NCBI RefSeq assembly: GCF_014646115.1
Contig: NZ_BMMV01000002.1
Location: forward strand, 323,322 to 387,321
Source of the DNA: Streptomyces camponoticapitis
GTDB lineage: Bacteria > Actinomycetota > Actinomycetes > Streptomycetales > Streptomycetaceae
DNA: 64,000 nucleotides
Direction of reading: 5' to 3'
In this document: one piece after another, positions 28,130-36,567 of the stretch
Layout of the letters: the number at the start of each line of letters is the position of its first letter
Numbering within the stretch: the stretch's first letter is position 1
Made by a program: the position numbers and the translations under genes
Notes under the pieces: model-generated
Told to the model about the DNA's origin: nothing
Database searches by the model: none
Seen by the model: the letters and a program-made list of their open reading frames with translations, nothing else

Positions 28130-28591
28130 TCAGGCGTTGCGCGTGTCGTAGGTGTCCTGGTGGCGGCGGATCTCCGTCTGCCGGTCGGCGGACCAGGCCG
28201 CCAGCTCCAGCACGGTGGTGAGCAGCGATTTCCCGAGAGCCGTCAGGGAGTACTCGACGCGGGGCGGGACCTCCGCGTACGCCGTGCGGTCGACGAGCCC
28301 GCTGCGCTGGAGCTGCTTGAGCGTGAGGGTGAGCATCCGCTGGGAGATCCCGGGGATGGCGTACGCCAGGTCGGAGTAGCGCACGGGTCCGTCGGAGAGG
28401 GTGCCGATGATCAGCACGCTCCACTTGTCGCCGACCAGGTCGAGGGTCTCGCGGATGAAGTCGGCGTCCTGATCGTTCCAGTGCGCGCACGGCCCGGGGA
28501 TCTGGCGCACGTTCGCCCGCACGTTCGTGCGCCCCCGCCGGATCTCCTTCTCGACGGCCACGGTGACCAGCCCTTTCCCAGACTCACGCAC
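28130..28591 (-). CDS. HxlR-family transcriptional regulator
   Basis: A 153-residue winged-helix protein of the MarR-like HxlR group. It contains LDLVGDKWSVLIIGTLSDGP, GISQRMLTLTLKQLQRSGLV and VEYSLTALGKSLL. A Cys near the N-terminus (GPCAHW) occupies the place of the redox-sensing Cys of YodB/HypR-type regulators. GTG 28591 has aaagg 9 bases upstream; GTG 28561 is an alternative. It is divergent from the DsbA-like/azoreductase pair, which it probably represses until quinone or diamide stress. Confidence 0.88.
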   Translation of the reverse strand: MRESGKGLVTVAVEKEIRRGRTNVRANVRQIPGPCAHWNDQDADFIRETLDLVGDKWSVLIIGTLSDGPVRYSDLAYAIPGISQRMLTLTLKQLQRSGLVDRTAYAEVPPRVEYSLTALGKSLLTTVLELAAWSADRQTEIRRHQDTYDTRNA

Positions 28592-28601
28592 ATGAATGTG
28601 C
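28588..28601. promoter_or_regulatory. Perfect palindrome at the HxlR start codon
   Basis: Arms GCACAT and ATGTGC with a 2-base centre. It overlaps the GTG start of the HxlR gene and lies 73-86 bases upstream of the divergent DsbA-like gene, fitting an autoregulatory operator. Confidence 0.5.
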
Positions 28602-28673
28602 CTTTTGTGTCACTCGTCATCCTAATGCACAGTGTGGCTACGAACAGATAGTGAGTTTCGAGAGGGGTCCACC

Positions 28674-29402
28674 GTGAAGATCGAATTCTGGTCGGACATC
28701 GTCTGCCCGTACTGCGGGCTGATGGACAACCGGCTCCGGCTGGCACTGGAGCGTTTCGAGCACGCGGACGACGTCCGGGTCACCCACCGTTCCTTCCAGC
28801 TCCACCCGGATCTGCCGCGCGCGGGCATCACCCAGCGGAAGCTGCTGGAGACGCACGGCATCTCCGCGGCGGACGGAGAGGGCATCTTCGCTCCCATCGA
28901 GGCTGCCGCCCGCGCGGAGGGACTGGATCCCTACCGCGCGCTGGAGCGGACCCTGGGACCGACCGACCTCGCCCACGAGCTGCTCGCCCACGCCGCCGAC
29001 AAGGGACGGGGCGAGGAGACCTGGACGGCGATGTTCCGCGCCCACTTCGGCGAGGGGCGGCGCCTGTGGACCGAGGACGAGGTACTCGGCTTCGCCGCCG
29101 AGACCGGACTTGACCGTGCCGACGCCGCGCGGGCCCTGCGCGAGCGGCGTTACCGCGACCGGGTGGCCGCCGACCAGCGTGAGGCCGAGCGGCTCGGCGC
29201 CGGCGGCACACCGTTCACGGTCCTCGACGGGCGCTACGCCCTGCGCGGGGCGGTCAGCACCGACGAACTCCTGGCCGCGATGACCACGGTCTGGGAAGCC
29301 ACCCACCCCGAGCCCGCGCCACTGCGGGTCCTCGGTGAAGGCGAAGGCGAGGGCGTCTGCGGACCCGACGGCTGCGCCGTTTTGCCCCATCCCCTCTCCT
29401 GA
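28674..29402 (+). CDS. DsbA-family (FrnE-like) thiol oxidoreductase
   Basis: A 242-residue cytoplasmic DsbA-fold protein. It opens MKIEFWSDIVCPYCG with the CPYC active site and has GGTPFTVLDG containing the cis-proline loop. The helical insertion is normal for the FrnE/2-hydroxychromene isomerase-like group. The tail GEGVCGPDGCAV adds another Cys pair. No signal peptide is seen. GTG 28674 follows gagagggg. First gene of the HxlR-controlled pair; likely handles thiol-disulfide exchange during electrophile or disulfide stress. Confidence 0.92.
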   Translation: MKIEFWSDIVCPYCGLMDNRLRLALERFEHADDVRVTHRSFQLHPDLPRAGITQRKLLETHGISAADGEGIFAPIEAAARAEGLDPYRALERTLGPTDLAHELLAHAADKGRGEETWTAMFRAHFGEGRRLWTEDEVLGFAAETGLDRADAARALRERRYRDRVAADQREAERLGAGGTPFTVLDGRYALRGAVSTDELLAAMTTVWEATHPEPAPLRVLGEGEGEGVCGPDGCAVLPHPLS

Positions 29403-29456
29403 ACCGATCCCTTCCGTACATCCGTACTCCGCCCCACAGAACGAAAGGCAGCCCCC

Positions 29457-30155
29457 ATGTCCTACCTGCTGCGCATTGACGCCTCCGCCTCCGGCGCCTC
29501 GTCCATCTCCCGCCAGGTCGCCGACTCCTTCACCGCCGCCTGGACCGGCGACATCGTCCGGCGTGACCTCGCGCTCGACCCCGTCGACCACCTCGGCGCC
29601 CCCGGTATCACCGCCCGCACCACCCCCGCCGACGAGCGGACCCCCGAGCAGAAGGCGGCGGCCCTGCTCCAGGACGAGCTGGTCGAGGAGTTCCTCGGCG
29701 CCGGCGCGTACCTCTTCGCCGTACCGCTCTACAACTACTCGATGCCCTCGGTCTTCAAGGCGTGGCTCGACCACACCATGGTGGTCGGCAGGACCATCGG
29801 CCTGGGCGACGCCGTGCGCACCGCGGGCCGCCCCGCCGTCGTCGTATCCGCCCGCGGTGGTGGTTACGGCCCCGGCTCGCCCCAGCACGGGAAGGACTTC
29901 CTGGTCCCCACACTGGAGACCGTCCTCGGCGACCCGAACCTGATGTCGCTGGACGTCCGCGCCATCACACCCGAACTGACGTACGCCCCCATCATGGAGC
30001 CGCTCCGGCATCTGCTGCCCCAGCACCACGCCTCACTGGAGGACGCGCACAAGCAGGCGCGTCGGCAGGCCGAGGAGATCTCCCGCACCCTGGGCGTCCG
30101 CACCGAGACCGGCGGGTCGGCGGGGACCGCGGATGCGGCGCTCGGCCGAAGGTGA
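29457..30155 (+). CDS. azoR: FMN-dependent NADH-azoreductase
   Basis: A 232-residue flavodoxin-like protein. It opens LLRIDASASGASSISRQVAD, and has FAVPLYNYSMPSVFKAWLDH, the FMN-contact motif of AzoR/AcpD proteins, and VVSARGGGYGPGS. It would reduce azo dyes and quinones by two electrons with NADH. ATG 29457 has gaaagg upstream. With the HxlR and DsbA-like genes it forms a quinone-stress module comparable to YodB-AzoR1 in Bacillus. Confidence 0.92.
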   Translation: MSYLLRIDASASGASSISRQVADSFTAAWTGDIVRRDLALDPVDHLGAPGITARTTPADERTPEQKAAALLQDELVEEFLGAGAYLFAVPLYNYSMPSVFKAWLDHTMVVGRTIGLGDAVRTAGRPAVVVSARGGGYGPGSPQHGKDFLVPTLETVLGDPNLMSLDVRAITPELTYAPIMEPLRHLLPQHHASLEDAHKQARRQAEEISRTLGVRTETGGSAGTADAALGRR

Positions 30156-30207
30156 TGGCGGACCGCTCGCCGGCCCGGCGGGATGCGCGACGCGCCCCGT
30201 TTGTGTG

Positions 30208-30838
30208 TCAGTGGTGGTGACCCCGGCGGCCGAGTGTTTTCACGGGGGCCGCGCCGGGGCGGGCCCATTGCGGCACGGGGCGGCTGGTCGGGCCCCAGGT
30301 GGCGTGTCCTTCGGCGTCCGAGCGCCAGGACCAGCAGGACTGGCGGGCCTCGGCCGGATAGCCCTCGCGGACGTCGCCGATCACCGGCCACCCTTCGGGG
30401 TTGTCCTCCCAGCCTTCGCCGCGCCCGTAGGGCGTCATGTCGAGCAGTCCGAGGGACCCGTTGACCCGCTCGTTGCCACGGGCCGTCGTGGAGTAGGTGA
30501 GGAACGCGCGGTCGCCCTCGCGCAGAAAGCTTGTGAGGTAGCCCATGGGGTCGCCGATCGGCGCGTTCGCGTCGCGTACCGAGTACCAGGGCTGGGTGTA
30601 GCCCATGAACTCCACGCGTCGCGGCCCTGGAACAGGTCCAGGAACGGGACCGGGCCCTCGGGGCCGACGCCCTCGACGGTCCCGTCGAACTCCACCAGCG
30701 GCAGCCTGCGGCGCGCCGCCGCGATCGCGTCGCCCTCGCGGGTGTGCGCCTTCTCGCGGACCAGGAGCTCGTCACGGGCGGCCTGCCAGGTGGCCGGATC
30801 GACGATGGGCGGGCGGCCGGGGGCGGGGTGGTGGTCAT
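30208..30838 (-). pseudogene. DUF899 (thioredoxin-like) protein gene with internal deletion and frameshifts
   Basis: From ATG 30838 (ggagg upstream) the first codons read MTTTPPPAARP; a different frame then gives VDPATWQAARDELLVREKAH to LVEFDGTVEGVG and VPFLDLFQGRD. The last part is in a third frame, FMGYTQPWYSVRDANAPIG to RPVPQWARPGAAPVETLG-like end (here VKTLGRRGHHH). These are the start and end of the DUF899 family, but the central 60-90 residues with its Cys motif are missing between QGRD and FMGY. The gene is disrupted at two points. Confidence 0.8.
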
Positions 30839-30976
30839 GGTGTCCTCCGTGGTGTCCGGGAGCCGTTGTGAGGCGGTCACCAGGACAGACTCGCGACGCG
30901 GTGGGAACTCATCGCGGCCCTGTGGCCTGTCCGCTTTCGGTGAGTCTGTCCTAGTTAGTCCGGGTAGGGTGAAGTC

Positions 30977-32170
30977 ATGCCGTTGGACGGTGTGTGGAGG
31001 CGGGGTTCTCAGTCGCTGTGGCGTGGCCGGGCGTTCGTGGGCGCGGCGTTCGTGGTTCTGGTTCTGGTGCTGGTGGCTGACTTGTTCGGTGGGTCGGTGG
31101 TGCGGCTGGGCGGGATGATGCTGGCACTGCCGGCTCTGGCGGCGGTCTTCACCGGCCCCGGGCCGGTGCTGGTGATCGCGGGGTTGATGTTGCCGGCGTT
31201 CGTGGTCTCGCTCTCGGCGAACGGGCGTCTGAACTGGTCGGAGGCGCCGGTATCCCTCGCGACGGCGGTGGTCATCAGCGCCGCCGCGGCGGGTGCGGCG
31301 GCGGTACGGGAGAAACGTGCGAACGAACTGGCGCAGTCGCGTCGGGTGACGGCGCGGACGCAGGCGACGTTGCTCCGTCCGTTGCCGTCGCGGTTGGGCC
31401 CGGTGGAGATCTCGTCGGCGTATCTGGCGTCGGACGAGGAGTCGACGATCGGCGGGGATGTGTACGCGTGCGCGGTTGTCGGCGGGCGTCCGCGGGTGAT
31501 GGTGGGGGATGTGCAGGGGAAGGGGTTGTCCACCCTGGAAGTGGTGCTGTTCCTGCTGACCGCCTTCCGGCAGGCTGCCCGGCAGGGTGTGGCGCTGGAT
31601 GATCTGCCGGTATTTCTGGACGACGCGGTGCGCCGCGATCTGGCTCGCGCGAGGGACACGGCGCGGGAGGCCGGTGAGGTGGGGGAGGGCGGCGAGGCGC
31701 GGGAGGCCGGTGAGGTGGGGGAGGAGCCTGAGGCGGGGCGGCGGATGCGGGAGTGTTTCGTGACGGCGGTCGTGGTGGAGGTGGTCGGTGAGGGTGAGGA
31801 GGTGCGGCTGGTCAACTGCGGCCATCCGGCGCCGCTTCTCCTGCACGCGGGGACGGTGCGGGAACTGTCGGCGTCCAGACCGGCGCTGCCGGTCGGGCTC
31901 CTCAGCCTCGACAGCGACCCCGTGAGCGTCGACACCCACCGTCTGGAGGCGGGTGACACCCTGCTGCTCTACACCGACGGCCTCATCGAGGCCCGCGACG
32001 ACGCCGGTGTGTTCTACCCGCTGGCGGAGCGTATCGGTGCCTGGACGGCCCGTCCCCCGGCCGCCATGCTCGACGCCCTCCAGAGCGATCTGCGCGGGCA
32101 TGCCCGTCTTGAGGACGATGTCGCGATGGTCACCGTGCGGCGCCCGTTCGCCCCGCGTGGTGACGGGTGA
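30977..32170 (+). CDS. Membrane-anchored PP2C (SpoIIE-type) phosphatase with tandem-repeat insertion
   Basis: A 397-residue phosphatase. Hydrophobic segments fill residues 18-110 (FVGAAFVVLVLVLVADLFG, PALAAVFTGPGPVLVIAGLM, ATAVVISAAAAGAAAV). The catalytic domain has IGGDVYACAV, GDVQGKG, LLYTDGLIEARD and EDDVAMVTV. In the middle, residues about 229-252, is a duplicated acidic 12-residue unit (REAGEVGEGGEA, REAGEVGEEPEA) not expected in the family. ATG 30977 follows gggtgaag. It is close in design to the phosphatase at 15495. Target unknown. Confidence 0.9.
   Translation: MPLDGVWRRGSQSLWRGRAFVGAAFVVLVLVLVADLFGGSVVRLGGMMLALPALAAVFTGPGPVLVIAGLMLPAFVVSLSANGRLNWSEAPVSLATAVVISAAAAGAAAVREKRANELAQSRRVTARTQATLLRPLPSRLGPVEISSAYLASDEESTIGGDVYACAVVGGRPRVMVGDVQGKGLSTLEVVLFLLTAFRQAARQGVALDDLPVFLDDAVRRDLARARDTAREAGEVGEGGEAREAGEVGEEPEAGRRMRECFVTAVVVEVVGEGEEVRLVNCGHPAPLLLHAGTVRELSASRPALPVGLLSLDSDPVSVDTHRLEAGDTLLLYTDGLIEARDDAGVFYPLAERIGAWTARPPAAMLDALQSDLRGHARLEDDVAMVTVRRPFAPRGDG
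31660..31724 (+). repeat. 29-bp direct repeat, 36-base period, in the phosphatase gene
   Basis: Identical 29-base copies at 31660-31688 and 31696-31724, offset by 36 bases, encode the 12-residue duplication in the PP2C domain. The offset keeps the frame. Confidence 0.8.
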
Positions 32171-32279
32171 GTGCCCTCCGCTCTTCGTATTGACCGGCTT
32201 CTCGACAGCGGTTCGGGTCGAGAACGGCCCGGCGGGTCCGGGGGCACCGTTCCACACGGCGGGATCCGGCCGCTTCCGG

Positions 32280-32792
32280 CTACCTGACGAGGCCGATGGG
32301 CAGGTTCGCCGGCCCCACCCGGCGCGGCCACTGGTGTCCGACCGCCGCGTACGCCAGGAGGAGGGCGGTGGCGTCCTCCGCCAGGGCGGCGGGCCAGTCG
32401 GGACGGCCCGCGTCGGCGACCGTACGGCGCCAGTACGCCCCGCCGAACGTGCCCGCCAGTGAGGCGGCGGCGCCGATCGTGGCGGGCACGGCCGGCGGGG
32501 CGCCGCCCGGTTCGCGGGAGGCGAGCGCCACGGCGGCGAGTGCGCCGAACGCCATCCGGGACGTGATCCCGGACGGGCTGAGACGGCTCGGCGTCTTCGG
32601 CAACTTGTCCCCGACCAGTTCGCCGAGGGCGGCTGTGGCGGTGATTCCCTTGGCCCACACCCCGGCGAACAGGTTCGCCGGCCGGGCCCGTTCGCCGGGG
32701 TCCGTGGTCAGTGCGACGGCGGCTGTCCCGAGCTGGCTGCGCAGGCCGGCCACCACGCCCACCAGGATCAGCCGTGTCACGCCCTTGGGCAT
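32280..32792 (-). CDS. DUF4126-like small membrane protein
   Basis: A 170-residue protein with about four hydrophobic helices. LVGVVAGLRSQLGTAAVAL and GELVGDKLPKTPSRL match the start and the conserved acidic/proline motif of DUF4126-type proteins, and AGTFGGAYWRR follows. ATG 32792 is preceded by gggaagg at good spacing, so I chose it over upstream in-frame ATGs. Function of the family is unknown. Confidence 0.7.
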   Translation of the reverse strand: MPKGVTRLILVGVVAGLRSQLGTAAVALTTDPGERARPANLFAGVWAKGITATAALGELVGDKLPKTPSRLSPSGITSRMAFGALAAVALASREPGGAPPAVPATIGAAASLAGTFGGAYWRRTVADAGRPDWPAALAEDATALLLAYAAVGHQWPRRVGPANLPIGLVR

Positions 32793-32957
32793 ACAAATAC
32801 CTTCCCGGTTCATGCAGCCCTGGGTGCCCGGGCGCAATCCCGGGGAAACGGTCGGCGCACCGGGTCACCTCAATGCCCGCAACCCGTCCTCCCGGCGGCT
32901 GGACCATGTGATCGTGGGTGAGGCAGCCCCGCCACCGGCCAGGGACAGGAGGCGTCC

Positions 32958-33758
32958 ATGTCTGACAACGCCCAGTACTTTCCACAGATGATCGTCCCGG
33001 TTGGCCATGTCGAACCGGTCGCCCGCCGTATCCGCGCCTTTCTGGCCGGCCGGCTGGTGTTCGACACCGTGCGGGCTCTCTACGTGTGGGAGTGGCCCGG
33101 CTATCCGCAGTACTGCGTTCCGGCGGAGGACTTCATCGAAGGAGCTCTCATCGACGAGGACCACACGCAGAAGCTGAGCCTGGGGGTGGCACGCCGCCAC
33201 GGGCTGCGCGGCGGCGGGGTCGAACGGCCCGGCTCGGCCCGGCTCTGGACCGAGGAGGCGCCGCCGGGTCTCGCGGGCACCGTACGGATCGACTGGGCAG
33301 CCCCCGACGCGTGGTTCGAGGAGGACGAGCAGGTGTTCGTCCATCCCCGCAGCCCCTACACGCGGGTGGACGCGCTCCGATCGAGCCGCACCGTCCGCGT
33401 CGAACTGGACGGGGAGGTCCTCGCCGAGGCGCCCTCGACCGTCATGGTGTTCGAAACCGGCCTGCCGACCCGCTACTACCTCGACCGCGTCCACACCGAT
33501 CTCACCCGGCTGGTGCCCAGCGAGACCGTGACCGCCTGCCCGTACAAGGGCAGCACCAGCGCCTACTGGTCCGTCACCACGAAAGCCGGAAGCTACGCGG
33601 ACATCGCCTGGGCCTACGATTTCCCGACCCGCCAGCTCGCACCCATCGCCGGGCTCGTGGCCTTCTACAACGAGCAGACGGACATCTTCCTCGACGACCG
33701 CCCGCTCCCACGCCCGGCGCCCATCAACCGGACCGCCCGGCCCAGGTCACGGCCCTAA
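32958..33758 (+). CDS. DUF427-domain protein, two domains
   Basis: A 266-residue protein with two copies of the small DUF427 beta fold. The first is around residues 17-110 (VEPVARRIRAFLAGRLVFDT, ALYVWEWPGYPQYCVP). The second is around 145-255 (VRVELDGEVLAEAPSTVMVF, PTRYYLDRVHTD, CPYKGSTSAYWSV, IAWAYDFPTRQLAPIAGLVA). ATG 32958 follows acaggagg. The second copy is the better conserved. The family has no established reaction. Confidence 0.9.
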   Translation: MSDNAQYFPQMIVPVGHVEPVARRIRAFLAGRLVFDTVRALYVWEWPGYPQYCVPAEDFIEGALIDEDHTQKLSLGVARRHGLRGGGVERPGSARLWTEEAPPGLAGTVRIDWAAPDAWFEEDEQVFVHPRSPYTRVDALRSSRTVRVELDGEVLAEAPSTVMVFETGLPTRYYLDRVHTDLTRLVPSETVTACPYKGSTSAYWSVTTKAGSYADIAWAYDFPTRQLAPIAGLVAFYNEQTDIFLDDRPLPRPAPINRTARPRSRP

Positions 33759-33903
33759 GACTGGGCGAGAGGGGGCCAGGGAAGCTCGATCCGGTCTCTC
33801 TCGGCGTTCATCTCCCACAGCTGATCGGCGAGTTGGACCGGCTCCACGCTCGGGATGCCGGCCGCGAGAGCCGCTGCCTCGTCCATGGCCCAGCGCGGGG
33901 TTG

Positions 33904-34905
33904 TCAGCGAGCGGGAGTGACTCCGTACGACCAGTTGTGTCCCATCTCGGTCTCGCGCTCACCGACGACCTTCAGCGCGTCGAGCCGCGCGAGCTCCGCG
34001 TCCGTGAGGGTGAGTTCAGCGGCGGCCGCGTTCTCCTCCAGACGGGAGATGTGGAGGGTTCCGGGAATCGGGACGACGCCGGGCGCCTTCGCGAGCAGCC
34101 AGGCCAGGGCCACCTGGCCCGGTGCGGCCTCGTGCGCCCGGGCGATTTCCCTGACGACATCGACGGCGGCGAGGTTGGTCTCGAACGCCTCACGGGCGAA
34201 GCGGGGCATGTTGCGGCGGTAGTCGTTCTGCGGGAGGTCCCTGAGCGAGGTGATCTGTCCGGTGAGCATGCCTCTGCCGAGCGGGCTGTAGGGCACGACC
34301 CCGATGCCGAGTTCGCGGCAGACCGGGAACACTTCCTCCTCGATGTCGCGGGACCACAGGGACCACTCGGTCTCCACGGCCGCGATGGGGTGCACGGCCT
34401 GCGCCCGGCGGATGGTGTCGGCAGCCGCCTCGCAGAGCCCGAGGTGGCGCACCTTGCCCTCGGCGACCAGTTCCGCCATGGCACCGACCGTCTCCTCGAT
34501 CGGGACATCGGGATCGACGCGATGCTGGTAGTAGAGATCGATGTGGTCGGTGCCCAACTGGGTCAGAGAACGCTCGGCGCGCTCACGCACATACTCCGGT
34601 CGGCCGCTGATGATCGGCGGCCCCTCCGGACCCAGAGACCGTACGATGCCGAACTTGGTGGCGATCACCACCTGGTCCCTGCGCCCCGCGACGGCCTTGC
34701 CGATGATCTCCTCGCTGGGGCCGTAGACGTCGGCGGTGTCAATGAGCGTGACGCCGCGCTCCAAGGCCCGGCCGATCAGGTCGTCCGGGGTGTCATCGGT
34801 GTCGTTGTCGGTCTGCCCGTAAGGCTTCGCGAAGCTCATGGCCCCATATCCGATCGCCCCGACAGTGGGGCCGGCCGTACCGAGAACGCGCTGAGAAATG
34901 GGCAT
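33904..34905 (-). CDS. Aldo/keto reductase
   Basis: A 333-residue NADPH-dependent reductase. The catalytic tetrad appears as Asp in [12 protein letters not shown] (with its Tyr), Lys in VVIATKFG and His in [30 protein letters not shown] forms the cofactor site. It would reduce aldehydes or ketones, for example methylglyoxal-type compounds. It is divergent from a TetR gene, and two palindromes lie in the gap. Confidence 0.93.
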   Translation of the reverse strand: MPISQRVLGTAGPTVGAIGYGAMSFAKPYGQTDNDTDDTPDDLIGRALERGVTLIDTADVYGPSEEIIGKAVAGRRDQVVIATKFGIVRSLGPEGPPIISGRPEYVRERAERSLTQLGTDHIDLYYQHRVDPDVPIEETVGAMAELVAEGKVRHLGLCEAAADTIRRAQAVHPIAAVETEWSLWSRDIEEEVFPVCRELGIGVVPYSPLGRGMLTGQITSLRDLPQNDYRRNMPRFAREAFETNLAAVDVVREIARAHEAAPGQVALAWLLAKAPGVVPIPGTLHISRLEENAAAAELTLTDAELARLDALKVVGERETEMGHNWSYGVTPAR

Positions 34906-34946
34906 GGTAAACCCTCATGGATCGGTTGGCTCTGGACATACAAGCG

Positions 34947-34968
34947 CATGTCCACTACTGAGGACATG
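34947..34968. promoter_or_regulatory. Operator-like inverted repeat 1 (aldo/keto reductase-TetR gap)
   Basis: Arms CATGTCC and GGACATG, perfect over 7 bases, with an 8-base centre. A further half-site GGACAT lies at 34934. It is 42 bases from the reductase start. Confidence 0.7.
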
Positions 34969-34970
34969 CT

Positions 34971-34990
34971 ATGTCCACACTGGTGGACAT
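34971..34990. promoter_or_regulatory. Operator-like inverted repeat 2 (aldo/keto reductase-TetR gap)
   Basis: Arms ATGTCCAC and GTGGACAT, perfect over 8 bases, with a 4-base centre. Its half-site ATGTCC is shared with repeat 1, and the centres are 23 bases apart, about two helical turns. Two copies on one DNA face suggest cooperative TetR binding. Confidence 0.75.
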
Positions 34991-35039
34991 GTAAACGGGG
35001 CAGGCGGCCGCACCACGGCGACCTCGTACCCTGGACACC

Positions 35040-35633
35040 ATGAGTGAGGATGATCTCCCCCCGGTGCCACCTCCCCGTCGCAGGGACGCCGCCGCCACCC
35101 GCGCGAGCATCCTGCGGGCCGCCCGTGACGCCTTCACGCGACTCGGGTACGACGGCGCGGGGGTGCGCGAGATAGCTCGCGCGGCCGACGTGGACACGCG
35201 GCTGATCAGCCGGTACTTCGGCTCGAAGGAAGGGCTCTTCGCCGAGGTGGTCGATCTCGCCTACGAGAAGTCGCTGATGATGACGCCCGAACTCAACGCC
35301 GACGCGGCACACGCCCTCCTGATCGAAACGGACCAAGGCGCCGTCGACGGGCTGCTCCTGACGCTCCGTTCCGCCTCCAACGCCCGCGCGGCCGCCATCA
35401 TGCGGGACAGCATCGAGCGCAATTACCAGACCCGGCTCGCCGAGGCGCTGCCCGGCACCGACACGATGGCCCGCTCCGCCCTGCTTGTCGCCCTGTGCTC
35501 GGGCGTTCTGCTCACCCGGACCCTTCTGGGCAGCACCGCGCTGAACGACGCGCAGGTGGAGCGGATGGTCCCGTATCTGCGCGCCGCCCTCGACGCCGTC
35601 GCGGTAGCCCCCGCGGAGGACGGGGACGACTGA
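35040..35633 (+). CDS. TetR-family transcriptional regulator
   Basis: A 197-residue repressor. The DNA-binding domain has TRASILRAARDAFTRLGYDG, VREIARAADVDTRLISRYFG and SKEGLFAEVV. The C-terminal part fits the TetR_C ligand domain. It is divergent from the aldo/keto reductase and probably binds the two GTCCAC-type palindromes between them. The inducer is unknown. Confidence 0.92.
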   Translation: MSEDDLPPVPPPRRRDAAATRASILRAARDAFTRLGYDGAGVREIARAADVDTRLISRYFGSKEGLFAEVVDLAYEKSLMMTPELNADAAHALLIETDQGAVDGLLLTLRSASNARAAAIMRDSIERNYQTRLAEALPGTDTMARSALLVALCSGVLLTRTLLGSTALNDAQVERMVPYLRAALDAVAVAPAEDGDD

Positions 35634-35747
35634 CGCGGGAACGCTCCCTGGGCCAGTGGCCGAGTCGCCGTCCGTATGCGTTCGGCCGAACGCGTGATTA
35701 GGCTGAAATCAGTGGATTTACTCAGACCTGTCGCGAGGAGGCGTGTG

Positions 35748-36443
35748 ATGGCGAAGGTGCTCTTCATAGTGAGCGGAGCGACCTACTGGGTGCTCAAGGA
35801 CGGCACCAGGTACGCGACAGGTTACTGGGCCGAGGAGTTCGCGAACCCGTACAAGGCGATCACGGACGCCGGGCATGAGGTCGTGGTCGCGACTCCCGGC
35901 GGCGTGACGCCGAATGTCGACATGATGAGCCTGCGCCCGGCAATGGCAGGCGGAGAAAAGGGAGCTCTCGAACTGGAGGCCGTCATCCGCGACGCGGAGG
36001 TGATGCGGCGGCCGCTCAAGCTGTCGGACGTGCGTCTCGAAGACTACGACGCGGTCTATCTGCCGGGTGGCCACGGTCCGATGGCGGACCTGGCGTTCGA
36101 CGCCGACGCGGGCAGGCTGCTGACGGCGCAGCTCGCCTCGGGCAGGCCGCTCGCGATCGTGTGTCACGCCCCCGCCGCGATGCTGGCCACCAGGATTCAC
36201 GGAGAGTCGCCGTTCAAGGGCTGGAAGGTCACGGGCTTCGCCAACGAGGAGGAGGAAGGGGTCGGGCTGGCATCGAGGGCGACATGGCTGCTTGAGGACG
36301 AACTGAAGGACAAGGTCGGCGTCGAGTACAGCCGAGGCGAGACCTGGAAGCCGTACATGGTGGAGGACCGCAACCTCGTAACCGGGCAGAATCCCGCGTC
36401 CGCCGCCGTTCTGGGAAAGCGACTGCTGGAGATCCTCGGGTGA
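35748..36443 (+). CDS. DJ-1/PfpI-family protein (Hsp31-like glyoxalase type)
   Basis: A 231-residue protein with the class I glutamine-amidotransferase fold. It shows VLFIVSGATYW, the loop AVYLPGGHGPMADL and the nucleophile elbow AIVCHAPAAML with its Cys. NPASAAVLGKRLLEIL closes the fold. The length and the Cys-His arrangement resemble YhbO/Hsp31-type enzymes that act on methylglyoxal or glycated targets. ATG 35748 has aggag 7 bases upstream. It may share electrophile-defence duty with the aldo/keto reductase next door. Confidence 0.9.
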   Translation: MAKVLFIVSGATYWVLKDGTRYATGYWAEEFANPYKAITDAGHEVVVATPGGVTPNVDMMSLRPAMAGGEKGALELEAVIRDAEVMRRPLKLSDVRLEDYDAVYLPGGHGPMADLAFDADAGRLLTAQLASGRPLAIVCHAPAAMLATRIHGESPFKGWKVTGFANEEEEGVGLASRATWLLEDELKDKVGVEYSRGETWKPYMVEDRNLVTGQNPASAAVLGKRLLEILG

Positions 36444-36474
36444 GTTCGTCGCCCGCGAAGGATCCGAACGACGC

Positions 36475-36489
36475 GCGCTCCGCGAGCGC
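36475..36489. terminator. Hairpin between convergent genes
   Basis: Arms GCGCTC and GAGCGC with a 3-base loop, 32 bases after the DJ-1-like stop and upstream of the convergent secreted protein's end. Short, so only a candidate. Confidence 0.35.
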
Positions 36490-36567
36490 CTGAGCCGGCC
36501 CCGCCGCAAGATCCCCCGCGCGGGCTCTGGTTGCGTCCGGCGACGACCGCCCCGTCGAGGGTGGGTG

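Noticed and set aside
30208..30838. Programmed frameshift in the DUF899 gene
   Set aside because: The central domain is missing as well as shifted, so simple recoding could not restore a full protein.
29864..32257. 797-residue minus-strand frame
   Set aside because: It runs through the azoreductase and phosphatase genes and mixes frames; the Arg/His-rich repeats are artefacts of the acidic repeat on the other strand.
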